A DNA stretch of 9,505 nucleotides from a bacterium. GTDB taxonomy: Bacteria > BMS3Abin14. How positions within the stretch are numbered: the stretch's first letter is position 1; the number at the start of each line of letters is the position of its first letter. Of this stretch, positions 1 through 8,000 are shown piece by piece. Both the position numbers and the translations under genes were made by a program. The stretch is taken from assembly GCA_029210545.1 (NCBI GenBank), contig JARGFV010000095.1, positions 1-9,505 on the forward strand, read 5' to 3'. The notes beneath the pieces were generated by a model, which made no database searches, was not told the DNA's origin, and saw only the letters and a list, made by a program, of their open reading frames with translations.

Positions 1-1
1 A

Positions 2-31
2 GGAAAGGGAAAACGACGCTTTTCCCTTTCC
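2..31. repeat. Perfect 12-bp inverted repeat (hairpin)
   Basis: The arms at 2-13 and 20-31 are exact reverse complements, purine-rich on the plus strand (GGAAAGGGAAAA), around a 6-base loop (CGACGC). The element begins 47 bases past the stop codon of the epimerase gene, so it could act as a transcription terminator or mRNA-stabilising hairpin for that minus-strand transcript. The window ends at base 1, so no downstream T-run can be checked. It is immediately followed by a second, unrelated hairpin at 37-64. Confidence 0.7.
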
Positions 32-36
32 GTGGA

Positions 37-64
37 GCGAAAAGTCCCGGATTGGACTTTTTGC
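37..64 (-). terminator. Hairpin downstream of the epimerase gene, possible weak terminator
   Basis: The arms at 37-47 and 54-64 form 11 pairs (one is a G/T pair) around a 6-base loop. Read on the minus strand, a short GC core (GTCC/GGAC) is followed by TTTT, which resembles a weak intrinsic terminator starting 13 bases after the stop codon of the epimerase gene. The right arm also belongs to a 22-base motif that recurs inverted at 9359-9380. It may therefore be part of a dispersed repeat rather than a dedicated terminator. Confidence 0.45.
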
Positions 65-76
65 GACTCTATCAAG
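55..76 (+). repeat. Copy 1 of a 22-base dispersed motif (inverted partner at 9359-9380)
   Basis: The first 12 bases, GACTTTTTGCGA, are identical to the reverse complement of 9369-9380. Over 22 bases the two copies agree at 19 positions. The copies are in opposite orientation and flank the whole five-gene block. I recall similar GACTTTTTGCGA-containing palindromes between genes in deltaproteobacterial genomes, but this is memory and was not checked. Confidence 0.6.
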
Positions 77-77
77 A

Positions 78-1082
78 TTAAAGCCAACCCTGCTCTTCGT
101 ACCAACGGGCGGTCCTGGCGACCCCGTCAGCGATAGCAATGCCGGCTGTGAAGTCGATTTGTTCGCGGGCCTTTTCGTAGCTGCACACCCAGCTGGCAGC
201 CGTCAGTTCCCGCACCTTCTGGCGGTTAAAAACGGGCATGCGGCCCGTGAGCCTGCCCCAGCCTTCCGACACGGATGCGGCGGCGGCCAGCACCCCACCG
301 GGAACCCTGAGCCCCCTGACCCTTCTCCCCAAAGCATCACTGAAATACCCGGGCAGATCAACCGTCGCTATCGGCTCAGGGTGCGTGATGAAATAGGTCT
401 CCCCTATCCTGCTGTGCTGTGCTGCCGCCACGATCCCCCTGACCAGGTCTTCCACGTGAACCAGGCTGAGGGAGGCTTCCGGGTTCAGGAGCGGCAAGAA
501 CCCCTTCGAAGCGAGCCTGAACATGGGCAGGACTTCCCGGTCCCTGGGACCGTAAACCGTCGGCGGACGCAAGGTCACCAACGGAAGGGGCCCCATCCCT
601 GAAAGGATCCGCTCCCCATCCAGTTTGCTCCGGCCGTAATCGGTGACCGGCAGGGGTCGACGAGTTTCTGCCACAACCTCACCGGACAGACCCGGCCCCA
701 CCGCCGCCATGCTCGACACATAGATAAAGACACCGGGAGGCTCCGCCGCCTCTAGGGCGGCTCTTGCCGCCTTCCGGGACCCCTCGGCGTTAACCCTGAA
801 ATACTGTTCCCGGGAGGCCGCAGCGGTAGCCCCGGCCAGATGGAAAAAGGCGTCGGTCCCCGAGGCAGCGTCTCTAATGATCGCTTCGGAATCGAGATCA
901 CCCTCGACAAGGGTGACAGGCTTACCTTGCAGCCACCTGGTCCTCGACCGGTCGCGGACCAGACATCGCACCTCGGAGCCGCGCTGGAGAAGATGGTCCA
1001 CCAGGTGGCTTCCGACGAACCCCGTCCCCCCCGTGACGAAGCTGGTGCGGATTTCCCGGAAAGGCATGTGAAAATCTAACAT
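78..1082 (-). CDS. Extended short-chain dehydrogenase / NAD-dependent epimerase family protein
   Basis: This is a 334-residue protein of the extended SDR superfamily, which performs NAD(P)-linked redox or epimerisation chemistry, usually on sugar nucleotides or on sterol- or flavonol-like substrates. The dinucleotide-binding motif TGGTGFVG is at residues 17-24, an acidic EGDLD follows at 60-64, YVSSM is at 121-125, and the catalytic YxxxK is Tyr149/Lys153 (DYGRSKLDGE). RPPTVYGPRD at 172-181 and the VHVEDLVRG segment near 208-216 are also typical of the family. There is no signal peptide or membrane segment, so it should be cytoplasmic. The substrate cannot be read from the sequence. The start is uncertain: neither the ATG used here nor the ATG at codon 6 has a Shine-Dalgarno sequence, and the Rossmann fold begins unusually late (about residue 13). 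It follows polA after 124 bases in the same direction. Family assignment is sure; function is not. Confidence 0.88.
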   Translation of the reverse strand: MLDFHMPFREIRTSFVTGGTGFVGSHLVDHLLQRGSEVRCLVRDRSRTRWLQGKPVTLVEGDLDSEAIIRDAASGTDAFFHLAGATAAASREQYFRVNAEGSRKAARAALEAAEPPGVFIYVSSMAAVGPGLSGEVVAETRRPLPVTDYGRSKLDGERILSGMGPLPLVTLRPPTVYGPRDREVLPMFRLASKGFLPLLNPEASLSLVHVEDLVRGIVAAAQHSRIGETYFITHPEPIATVDLPGYFSDALGRRVRGLRVPGGVLAAAASVSEGWGRLTGRMPVFNRQKVRELTAASWVCSYEKAREQIDFTAGIAIADGVARTARWYEEQGWL

Positions 1083-1114
1083 AGGGGTGGAGGCACGGTC
1101 AATGGAAGTAAAGG

Positions 1115-1200
1115 AGTTAACTGTTTACAGTTAACGGTTTACAGTATAACCGCACCGGGAGTTGCAATCACTGTGAACAGTAAACTGTAAACCGCAAACT
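1115..1200. repeat. Hairpin whose arms are tandem heptamers (polA-epimerase gap)
   Basis: The left arm 1115-1145 is built of 7-base units alternating TTACAGT with TAACNGT-like variants. The right arm 1170-1200 is built of ACTGTAA-like units in the complementary sense. The arms pair at 25 of 31 positions around a 24-base loop. The best block is an exact 11-bp repeat, 1135-1145 with 1184-1194. A separate small perfect hairpin, GTTAACTG/CAGTTAAC with a 4-base loop, sits within the left arm at 1116-1135. The element occupies most of the gap between polA and the epimerase gene and could end or process the polA transcript. A TATACT hexamer on the minus strand (1143-1148) has no good -35 partner, so I do not call a promoter. 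Confidence 0.75.
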
Positions 1201-1206
1201 TCTGCC

Positions 1207-3891
1207 CTAATGGGCCTCCGCCCAGTTCCTGCCCCAACCCACATCCACCACCAGCGGCACGCTGAGTTCCATGACTCCCTCCATGGTGTTTCTGACGAAG
1301 GCAGAGGCTGCCTCGACCTGTCCCTCGGGGACCTCGAAGAGGAGTTCGTCGTGGACCTGCAGGAGCATCCTCGCCCCGGGGGCATGACCGGCCAACCCTC
1401 CGTGGACCAGGAGCATGGCCATCTTGATAAGGTCCGCCGCGGTGCCCTGTATCGGCGTGTTGATGGCCATGCGCTCCCCGTACTGGCGGGTGTTGGGGTT
1501 CTTCGACTCCAGTTCAGGCAGGATGCGCCTTCTCTTGAGAAGGGTCTGGACGTACCCGTTCTGCCGGGCTTCGGCCAGGATCTTCTCCGTGAACTCCTTC
1601 ACCCCCGAGTACACGTTGAAGTATTCGTCGATGATGCGGGCGGCTTCGCCCGGGGAGATGCCCAGTTCCCTGGAAAGGCCAAAGGCGCTCATCCCGTAGA
1701 TGATCCCGAAGTTGATCACCTTGGCCCGGCGGCGCAGCTCCGGCTCCACCCGGCCGGGAACAGCCCCCAGGACCTGGCAGGCGGTCCGGGCGTGGACATC
1801 CTGTCCCATCTCGAACGCCTCCACGAGACCGGGGTCACCCGACAGGTGAGCCAGGACCCTCAACTCCACCTGGGAGTAATCGGCCGAAAGGAGGACCATA
1901 CCCTCGGGGGCAATGAAAGCTTCCCTGATGCGCCGCCCCTCCTCCGTCCGGATGGGGATGTTCTGAAGGTTGGGGTCCGAGGAGGACAGCCGGCCCGTGG
2001 AGGTGACCGCCTGGTTGAATGAGGTGTGGATCCGGCCCGTTTCCGGATGCACGAGGGCCGGCAAGGCGTCCACGTAGGTGGACCGGAGCTTGGCGAGGGT
2101 GCGGTACTCCCTTACCATGGCCGGCAGGTGGTGCCGGCTTGAAAGTGCGAGGAGAACGTCGTCGTCGGTGGAATACCCTGTCTTGGTCTTCCTCACCGGG
2201 GGCAGCCCCAGTTCGGTGAACAGGACCTGTCCCAGCTGACGGGGCGAGTTGACGTTAAAGGGGTGTCCTGCCTCCTCGTGGATCCGGGCCTCCAGTTCCC
2301 TGACCTTGCCGCCCAGCTCATTGGAGATCCCGGACAGGAGATGGGTGTCCAGGAGGATACCTGCCTGTTCCATGTGAGCGAGGACGAGGACGAGGGGCAT
2401 CTCAACATCGGCGAAAAGCCCCGTCAGTTCCATCTCGTCGAGTTCCCCGCCAAGGGGAGCCGCCGCCCGGTACGTCACGTCAGAGTCCTCACACGAGTAG
2501 GTGGACGCTTCCTCAATGGGCACCTGGTCGAAAGTGAGCTGTTCCCGCCCGCGCTTTGTAAGCTCCTTGTAGGTGATCATGGTGTGTCCGAAAAGTTCCG
2601 AGGCGATCTCGTCCAGTCCGTGGCTGCGACGCGAAGGGTTCGTGAGCCACGAAGCGATCATGGTGTCGAAGGATATCCCCGCCAGGGGCCATCCGGCCCT
2701 GTGCAGCACGGTAAGATCGTACTTGATATTCTGGCCGATCTTCCCGATGGACCGGTCCGCCAGCAGGGGCCCGAGCACCTCGAGGACCGTGGGCGCCGGT
2801 AGCTGGCCGGGGGCTCCCAGGTAGTTATGTGTCAGGGGAATGTAGGCCGCCTGCCCCTCGGCCCAGGAAAAAGAGATCCCCACGAGACCTGCCCGCATGG
2901 GATCAAGATTATCGGTTTCAACATCCAGGGCAAAACGCCCGGCGGCGGACAGGACTCCGGCAAGATGCTCCAGTTCGTCTACGGTGAGGACGGTACGGTA
3001 CCCCTCCCGGCCCAGAGCCTCCCTCGGCACCAGTTCGTTGACAAGGCGGGTAAACTCCAGTTCCTCGAACAGCTGCCTCACCGCCCCGCCGTCCAGCCCG
3101 GTCACCTTCAGATCCTCCAGATCCCGGCTCACATCAAGGTCGTCCCTGAGGGTCACGAGGGCCAGGGACTGGCGCACCGCCTCGGCTTCGGCGGGCAGCC
3201 TCTGGCCCAGTTTCCCCCCGACCTCGTCGCTGCGGGCGATGAGTTCCTCCACCGAACCGAACTGCGCGATGAGTTTGCCCGCAGTCTTCGGGCCCACACC
3301 TCGAAGGCCGGGAACGTTGTCCGCCGAGTCCCCCGTAAGGGCCAGGACATGGGCCACACGGGAAGGCTCCACACCGAACTTTTCCACAACCTCGTCGACA
3401 CCGATCCACTTGTCCTTCATGGTGTCGAGCATGACCACGCCGGGGCCGACCAGCTGCATGAGGTCCTTGTCGGAGGAGACGATGACCACCCGGTCCACTT
3501 TACCGGCGTATTGACGCGCCAGGGTGGCGATGATGTCATCGGCCTCCATTCCCTGAATCCTCAGGCATGGGATGTTGAACGCCTTCGTCACCTCGTCGAT
3601 GCGCGGCATCTGGACGACAAGGTCATCGGGCATGGGGGGACGGTTGGCCTTGTACTCCGGATAGGCCTCGTGGCGGAAGGTTGGACCTGGCGCGTCCATG
3701 ACCATGGCCGCGTAAGTCGGCTGATGGTCCCGGAGCACCTTGAGCAGCATGTTGGAGAAACCGAAGATGGCGTTTGTGGGAAAGCCGGAGCGGGTGGAAA
3801 GAGACCTGATCGCGTGGTAGGCGCGATAGATGTAGGAGCTGCCGTCGATTAAAAACAGGGTACGCTCATCCGGTTGTGGGACATTAATCAA
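1207..3891 (-). CDS. polA: DNA polymerase I (5'-3' exonuclease, 3'-5' exonuclease and polymerase)
   Basis: This 894-residue family A polymerase fills gaps in DNA repair and removes RNA primers from Okazaki fragments (E. coli: 928 residues). The 5' nuclease domain spans about residues 10-290, with acidic motifs ADDIIA (117-122), SSDKDL (139-144), GDSADN (187-192) and the helix-hairpin-helix GVGPKTA (198-204). The proofreading domain keeps its catalytic residues: Asp323/Glu325 (DVETD), Asp392 (NIKYD), and Tyr465/Asp469 (YSCED). The polymerase domain has motif A, DYSQVELR, with Asp671; the O-helix RRAKVINFGIIYG with Lys724 and Phe728; and motif C, QVHDE, with Asp848. The C-terminus (NWAEAH) resembles the NWDQAH end of the E. 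coli enzyme. The start is a TTG preceded six bases upstream by GGGAG; no in-frame ATG lies near, and the nearby ATG at 3884 is out of frame. The stop is TAG. All three activities look intact. Confidence 0.97.
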   Translation of the reverse strand: MINVPQPDERTLFLIDGSSYIYRAYHAIRSLSTRSGFPTNAIFGFSNMLLKVLRDHQPTYAAMVMDAPGPTFRHEAYPEYKANRPPMPDDLVVQMPRIDEVTKAFNIPCLRIQGMEADDIIATLARQYAGKVDRVVIVSSDKDLMQLVGPGVVMLDTMKDKWIGVDEVVEKFGVEPSRVAHVLALTGDSADNVPGLRGVGPKTAGKLIAQFGSVEELIARSDEVGGKLGQRLPAEAEAVRQSLALVTLRDDLDVSRDLEDLKVTGLDGGAVRQLFEELEFTRLVNELVPREALGREGYRTVLTVDELEHLAGVLSAAGRFALDVETDNLDPMRAGLVGISFSWAEGQAAYIPLTHNYLGAPGQLPAPTVLEVLGPLLADRSIGKIGQNIKYDLTVLHRAGWPLAGISFDTMIASWLTNPSRRSHGLDEIASELFGHTMITYKELTKRGREQLTFDQVPIEEASTYSCEDSDVTYRAAAPLGGELDEMELTGLFADVEMPLVLVLAHMEQAGILLDTHLLSGISNELGGKVRELEARIHEEAGHPFNVNSPRQLGQVLFTELGLPPVRKTKTGYSTDDDVLLALSSRHHLPAMVREYRTLAKLRSTYVDALPALVHPETGRIHTSFNQAVTSTGRLSSSDPNLQNIPIRTEEGRRIREAFIAPEGMVLLSADYSQVELRVLAHLSGDPGLVEAFEMGQDVHARTACQVLGAVPGRVEPELRRRAKVINFGIIYGMSAFGLSRELGISPGEAARIIDEYFNVYSGVKEFTEKILAEARQNGYVQTLLKRRRILPELESKNPNTRQYGERMAINTPIQGTAADLIKMAMLLVHGGLAGHAPGARMLLQVHDELLFEVPEGQVEAASAFVRNTMEGVMELSVPLVVDVGWGRNWAEAH

Positions 3892-3901
3892 TTGGAACTC
3901 C

Positions 3902-3911
3902 CTGTATACAG
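3902..3911. repeat. 10-bp palindrome beside the polA ribosome-binding site
   Basis: CTGTATACAG is a perfect palindrome, and flanking AACT (3896-3899) and AGTT (3912-3915) extend it as an interrupted inverted repeat. On the minus strand the polA Shine-Dalgarno sequence lies at the right-hand edge of this structure, directly before the TTG start. Folding could partly cover the ribosome-binding site, or the palindrome could be a protein site; neither is shown by the sequence. Confidence 0.35.
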
Positions 3912-3944
3912 AGTTTGGCAGGATTGGTGACTGAAAAAGGAGAG

Positions 3945-4008
3945 GAGGAGAAAAGGGGAAAAGGGGAAGAAACCATCTGGCTCATTCCCCTCTTTGTCTC
4001 TTCGCCTC
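3945..4008 (-). repeat. Hairpin with octamer-periodic arms (ilvE-polA gap)
   Basis: Each arm (3945-3968 and 3985-4008) consists of three 8-base units. The left arm has GAGGAGAA followed by AAGGGGAA twice; the right arm has TTCCCCTC, TTTGTCTC and TTCGCCTC. In a minus-strand transcript 20 of 24 positions pair, including two G-U pairs, around a 16-base loop. The innermost octamer pairs completely. The structure begins 17 bases after the ilvE stop and its pyrimidine-rich 3' arm precedes polA. It could therefore serve as an ilvE transcript end or as part of the polA leader. No clean T-run follows the stem. Confidence 0.6.
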
Positions 4009-4024
4009 TTGTTTATTGTGTCTT

Positions 4025-4942
4025 TCAGACCACTGTTATCCAGTCCCTGTGGTTCGGATCCTCACCGTGGACCGCCTTGAAGTAGGCTTCCTGGATCTTT
4101 TTAGTGACAGGACCGGGTTTCCCCTCCCCGATGATCCGGTCGTCCACCTCCCGGATGGGGGTGACCTCCGCGGCGGTGCCGGTGAAGAACGCCTCGTCTG
4201 AAATGTACAGCTCATCCCGTGTGAACCTGTCTTCCACGACCTCGTAGCCCAGCTCGCCGGCGAGGGTCATGACGCTGTCCCGGGTGATCCCGTTTAAAAT
4301 GGAGGTCAGGGATGTGGTCTTGATGACCCCGTCCCGGACGATGAACAGGTTCTCGCCGCTGCCTTCGCTGACGTATCCGGAGGTGTCGAGCATGATCGTC
4401 TCGTCGTAACCGGCCTGGCAGGCCTCCCGCTTGGCGAGGATGGAGTTGACGTAGGCCCCGTTGACCTTGGCCTTGCTCATGGAGGCGTTGACGTGGTGGC
4501 GTGCAAAGGAGGCGATCTTGGTACGGATCCCGTTCTTCAGCCCATCCTCTCCCAGGTAGGCGCCCCAGGCCCAGGTGGCGATGAACACACCCACCGGGTT
4601 GTCCTCGGTAACGAGAAGCCCCATGGGACCGTCCTTGATGTAGACCACCGGGCGGATGTAACCGCTCTTGAGGCCGTTGACCCTGACCACATCCAGGTGA
4701 GCCTCCCAAAGGGTGTCCCAGTCATAGGGAACGTCGATCCGGCATATGTGGGACGAATCGTAAAGGCGCTTGACGTGATCAGCCAGCCGGAAGATCCCGG
4801 GCCCTTCGGGGGTCTCGTAAAACCTGATCCCCTCGAAGACTCCCAGTCCGTAATGGAGGGTGTGGGTCAGGACGTGGACCTGTGCGTCGTTCCAGTCCAC
4901 CATTTTACCGTTCATCCATATCTTCGACACCGGTGTGACCAT
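4025..4942 (-). CDS. ilvE: Branched-chain amino acid aminotransferase (class IV, PLP-dependent)
   Basis: This 305-residue fold-type IV PLP enzyme reversibly moves the amino group between glutamate and the keto acids of leucine, isoleucine and valine (E. coli IlvE: 309 residues). The N-terminal block WMNGKMVDW and HYGLGVFEGIRFY (30-42) is characteristic. The PLP-binding lysine is Lys159 in SKAKVNGAYVNS. SEGSGENLF (192-200) supplies the glutamate facing the pyridine nitrogen (Glu193), and TGTAAEVTPIREVD (254-267) holds the phosphate-binding threonine and the usual end motif. The soluble protein has no targeting signal. The ATG start is preceded by AGAGGAC at good spacing. The gene lies 66 bases after glnE, with a strong palindrome directly upstream of the ribosome-binding site. 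A D-amino-acid transaminase or aminodeoxychorismate lyase would be the alternatives, but the length and the C-terminal GPVTKKIQEAYF segment fit IlvE. Confidence 0.94.
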   Translation of the reverse strand: MVTPVSKIWMNGKMVDWNDAQVHVLTHTLHYGLGVFEGIRFYETPEGPGIFRLADHVKRLYDSSHICRIDVPYDWDTLWEAHLDVVRVNGLKSGYIRPVVYIKDGPMGLLVTEDNPVGVFIATWAWGAYLGEDGLKNGIRTKIASFARHHVNASMSKAKVNGAYVNSILAKREACQAGYDETIMLDTSGYVSEGSGENLFIVRDGVIKTTSLTSILNGITRDSVMTLAGELGYEVVEDRFTRDELYISDEAFFTGTAAEVTPIREVDDRIIGEGKPGPVTKKIQEAYFKAVHGEDPNHRDWITVV

Positions 4943-4954
4943 TCTTCGTCCTCT

Positions 4955-4990
4955 ATAAAATACGATCGCTTTACACCGATCGTATTTTAT
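4955..4990 (-). promoter_or_regulatory. Perfect 14-bp AT-rich inverted repeat between glnE and ilvE
   Basis: The arms at 4955-4968 (ATAAAATACGATCG) and 4977-4990 are exact reverse complements around an 8-base loop. On the minus strand the structure begins 18 bases after the glnE stop and ends about 5 bases before the AGAGGAC ribosome-binding site of ilvE. The 6-bp CGATCG core followed by TATTTTAT could work as a weak intrinsic terminator, in either direction because of its symmetry. It could also be an operator or a leader hairpin that affects ilvE translation. It stands out by its AT content against GC-rich flanks. Confidence 0.6.
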
Positions 4991-5008
4991 CTAGATAGTG
5001 AGGGCTCT

Positions 5009-8000
5009 TCAGGCGCCGTCTCCGAGCTTCTCCCTCAAGGCGGCAACGATGCCGTTAAACTCCTGCCGCACCTTCTCACGGGTATTCACCACTTCATCGA
5101 GGAACCGTCTGGCGCCATGTGCCCCCTCGTAACCGAGCCTCCGCGCCATGGGAAGCGCCCTGGCCTCGTCCTTCGGAACACGGGGATCCGACCGGTCCTG
5201 GTATAGCTGGGAACCGTTTTCAACCTCCCTGAAAAAACGGTAGGCGCGGTGCCAGACATTATACTGATTTTCATCTACAAGTCCAGTTTTCCAAAGAGTT
5301 TCAAGGGCTTTCATCGTCGTGGGTGTACGCAGGGGGGGGTAAGCGTGACCGTATGTCAACTGAAGGATCTGGACGGCGAACTCCACGTCCACGAGCCCGC
5401 CGGGGCCTGCCTTGATGTCGTAATGCTGCCCCCCCGCCTCCTGCCCGATCTCTTCTTCCATCCGGGCTCTTACCCGGACGATCTCCTCCAGCCCCCTGGA
5501 AGTCAGCGGCCGGCCGAAGGCGAGTTCCTCGATGACATTTTCCACCCTTTCCCGGAACCGGTCGTCTCCGCATATCCACCGCGCCTTGGTCATGGCCTGC
5601 TGCTCCCAGACCATGGCCCCTTCGCGGTGATACCTTTCGAACGCTTCCAGGGTGGTGACGAGGGGCCCGGCCTGGCCCGAAGGCCTGAGCCTCATGTCGA
5701 TCCTGTAAAGGACTCCCTCGGCCGTGGGGCTGGTGAGCACGGTGATCATCCTCTGGGCGACCCTCGTGTAATGCTCGCGGCTGCCCCCGATCCCGTCCCC
5801 TGCACCCCCATCGTAGATGAAGATCATGTCCAGGTCGGAGCTGTAGTTCATTTCCCGTCCCCCGGCCTTGCCCATGGCCACGACGGCGAAACTCCCCGCG
5901 GACAGTTCCTCCCCTCCCCCCGCTTCCCGGACGGCGATCCGCCACGAGGCATCCAGGAGGACCTCGGCCAGTCCGGTCAATTCAGCGTTGATGACCGGAA
6001 GCTCCTTCACCCCGAGCAGGTCCCCGAGTCCCAGGCGAAGGACCTCGCCGTTGCGGTACCGTCTCAGGACCATGAGTTCGTCTTCCAGGGAGGGGCTCGA
6101 CACCATCAGGCCCCGAACCTCCTCCACGATCTCCTCGCGGGGTTTAACCGCCGCCAGGTCGGTTCCGGCCACGATGACGTCCAGGAGATCGGGCTGCCGG
6201 ATAACCAGTGCGGACAGGAATGGACTCGAGCCGAAGAGGACCACCAGGAGCCTCGCAGCTTCGGGGTTGGCGGCGAGCATGGAGTAGTAGGAGGCCCTCG
6301 CTCCCACCCGGCTGATGAAGCGCTCCAGGTTCACGAGCACGGCGTCGGGGTCCGAAACAGCCCCCATGTGGGCCAGGAGGACGGGCGCTATCTGTCGCAG
6401 CAGGTTCCGGCAGGTGTCGGAAAAGTGGCCGTAGGGCGGTCCGTCCCGGAGCAGGACCAGGTTGTCGTAGGCGGATTCGGGATCCTTGAAGCCGGCGGCG
6501 GCGAGCTTTTCGACCGCCTTTTCCCTGCTGAGTTCCTCGTCCAGCAGATCGTCGTGCTCCGGCGCCCCTTCGGGTACCGGGACACTCTCCCTGTGAAACA
6601 GCCGGTTGAACTGTTCGGCCACCTGGCCGGTCAACGAATCGAAGGTTTCCAGGAACCGCGCCGTGTCCGGGGACCCGTCGCCAACGAACCCCATGCTCCA
6701 CACCAGTTTTACAAGGTCCTCATCGCTTCTGGGCAGCAACTGTGTCTGACGTTCCTCAACCAGCTGGATGCGGTGCTCGACATTGCGCAGGAAGGTGTAG
6801 GCCTCGCGGAGGGCCTCCGCGTCACGCTCGGTGATGAACCCGTTCTCCATGAGCCGGTCCAGGGCCCTTAAACTGTTTCGCTCCCGTACCGCGGAGGTCC
6901 TCCCCCCGTGGATGAGCTGGAGGGTCTGGATGATAAACTCGATCTCCCGGATCCCCCCCCGGCCCAGCTTGACGTCCCTGACGCCCCTGGCATCTTCCCT
7001 GGTGTGCCGGTCGATCCGGTCTTTCAGGAGACCGATCTCCTCCAGGGTATCGTAGTCGAGATGCCGGCGGTAAATAAACGGCCCCATGTGCTCGAGAAAC
7101 TCCTCCCCTACCCGTCGTTCCCCCCCCACGGGCCTTGCCTTGAGCAGGGCAAGCCGGTCCACCGTGCGTCCCCATGACTGGTAGTAGACGTCCAGGCTCG
7201 GGATGGAGTAGGCGATCTCTCCCGAATCGCCCTCGGGACGCAGCCGCAGGTCCACCCGGAACACGATCCCGGAGGAGGTGCGCTCGTTGAGCAGTTTCGT
7301 GACGATCTCCCCCATCCGGACGAAGAACCGGTGGTTCTCGATGGCATCCCGGTACCCTCCCGAAGGGGCAGGGCGCCCCGTTGTCATCCCCACGTGGGAA
7401 CTGTAGAGGTAGTAAAGGTCGATGTCCGAGCTGTAGTTGAGTTCCTCCCCCCCCAGCTTCCCCATGCCCAGAACGGAAAACCGGCAAGGCCGGTTGAGTC
7501 CCTCGGCCGTGGTGTGGATGGGAACACCGTGTTTTTCCTTGAGTTCCCGGTAAGCCGACTCCACCGCGATGTCGATGGAGGCTTCGGCCAGGTGGGAGAT
7601 GTCCGAGATCGTCTCTCCAAGGGTCGCCGATCCGAGAAGGTCCCGGACCCCGATACGCAGCATCTCCCGGTACTTGTTGGCCCGGAGCAGCTCGGCCGTC
7701 TCTTCCTGGTTCAGTTCGCGGTCCGAGGCCGTGAGAAGGTCCAGCCTCATGTCGGCCAGGCTCCGGCTGTCCGCAAGCCCCACTTCCCTCATGAGCCAGA
7801 TATAGTCGGCGGGAGAACGCATGATCAGGGAGGAAAGAAAGTTGCTGTACCCGAGGATGACCATGAGGCAACGGATACCGTCAGGGTCCTCGAGGAGGGA
7901 ATAGAAGTTGGGATCGTCGATCCCGGAAAGAAGACGGGCAGTCCTGTTCAGTGCCGAGCGGGGATCGGCTGTCTGGAGGGCGGCCTTCACCACCCACTGG

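Noticed and set aside
1115-1200. Heptamer array as a CRISPR or iteron origin
   Set aside because: Units are only 7 bases with no spacers, no cas or rep gene is near, and the units are arranged as two opposed arms rather than one directional array.
2827-3852. Plus-strand open frame of 341 codons opposite the 5' part of polA
   Set aside because: Shadow of the polA reading frame; composition and lack of motifs do not support a protein.
5249-6871. Long plus-strand open frame (540 codons) opposite glnE
   Set aside because: It lies wholly antisense to a gene with complete catalytic motifs. Its proline/glycine/histidine/arginine-rich translation is typical of GC-rich shadow frames, and no family motif is visible.
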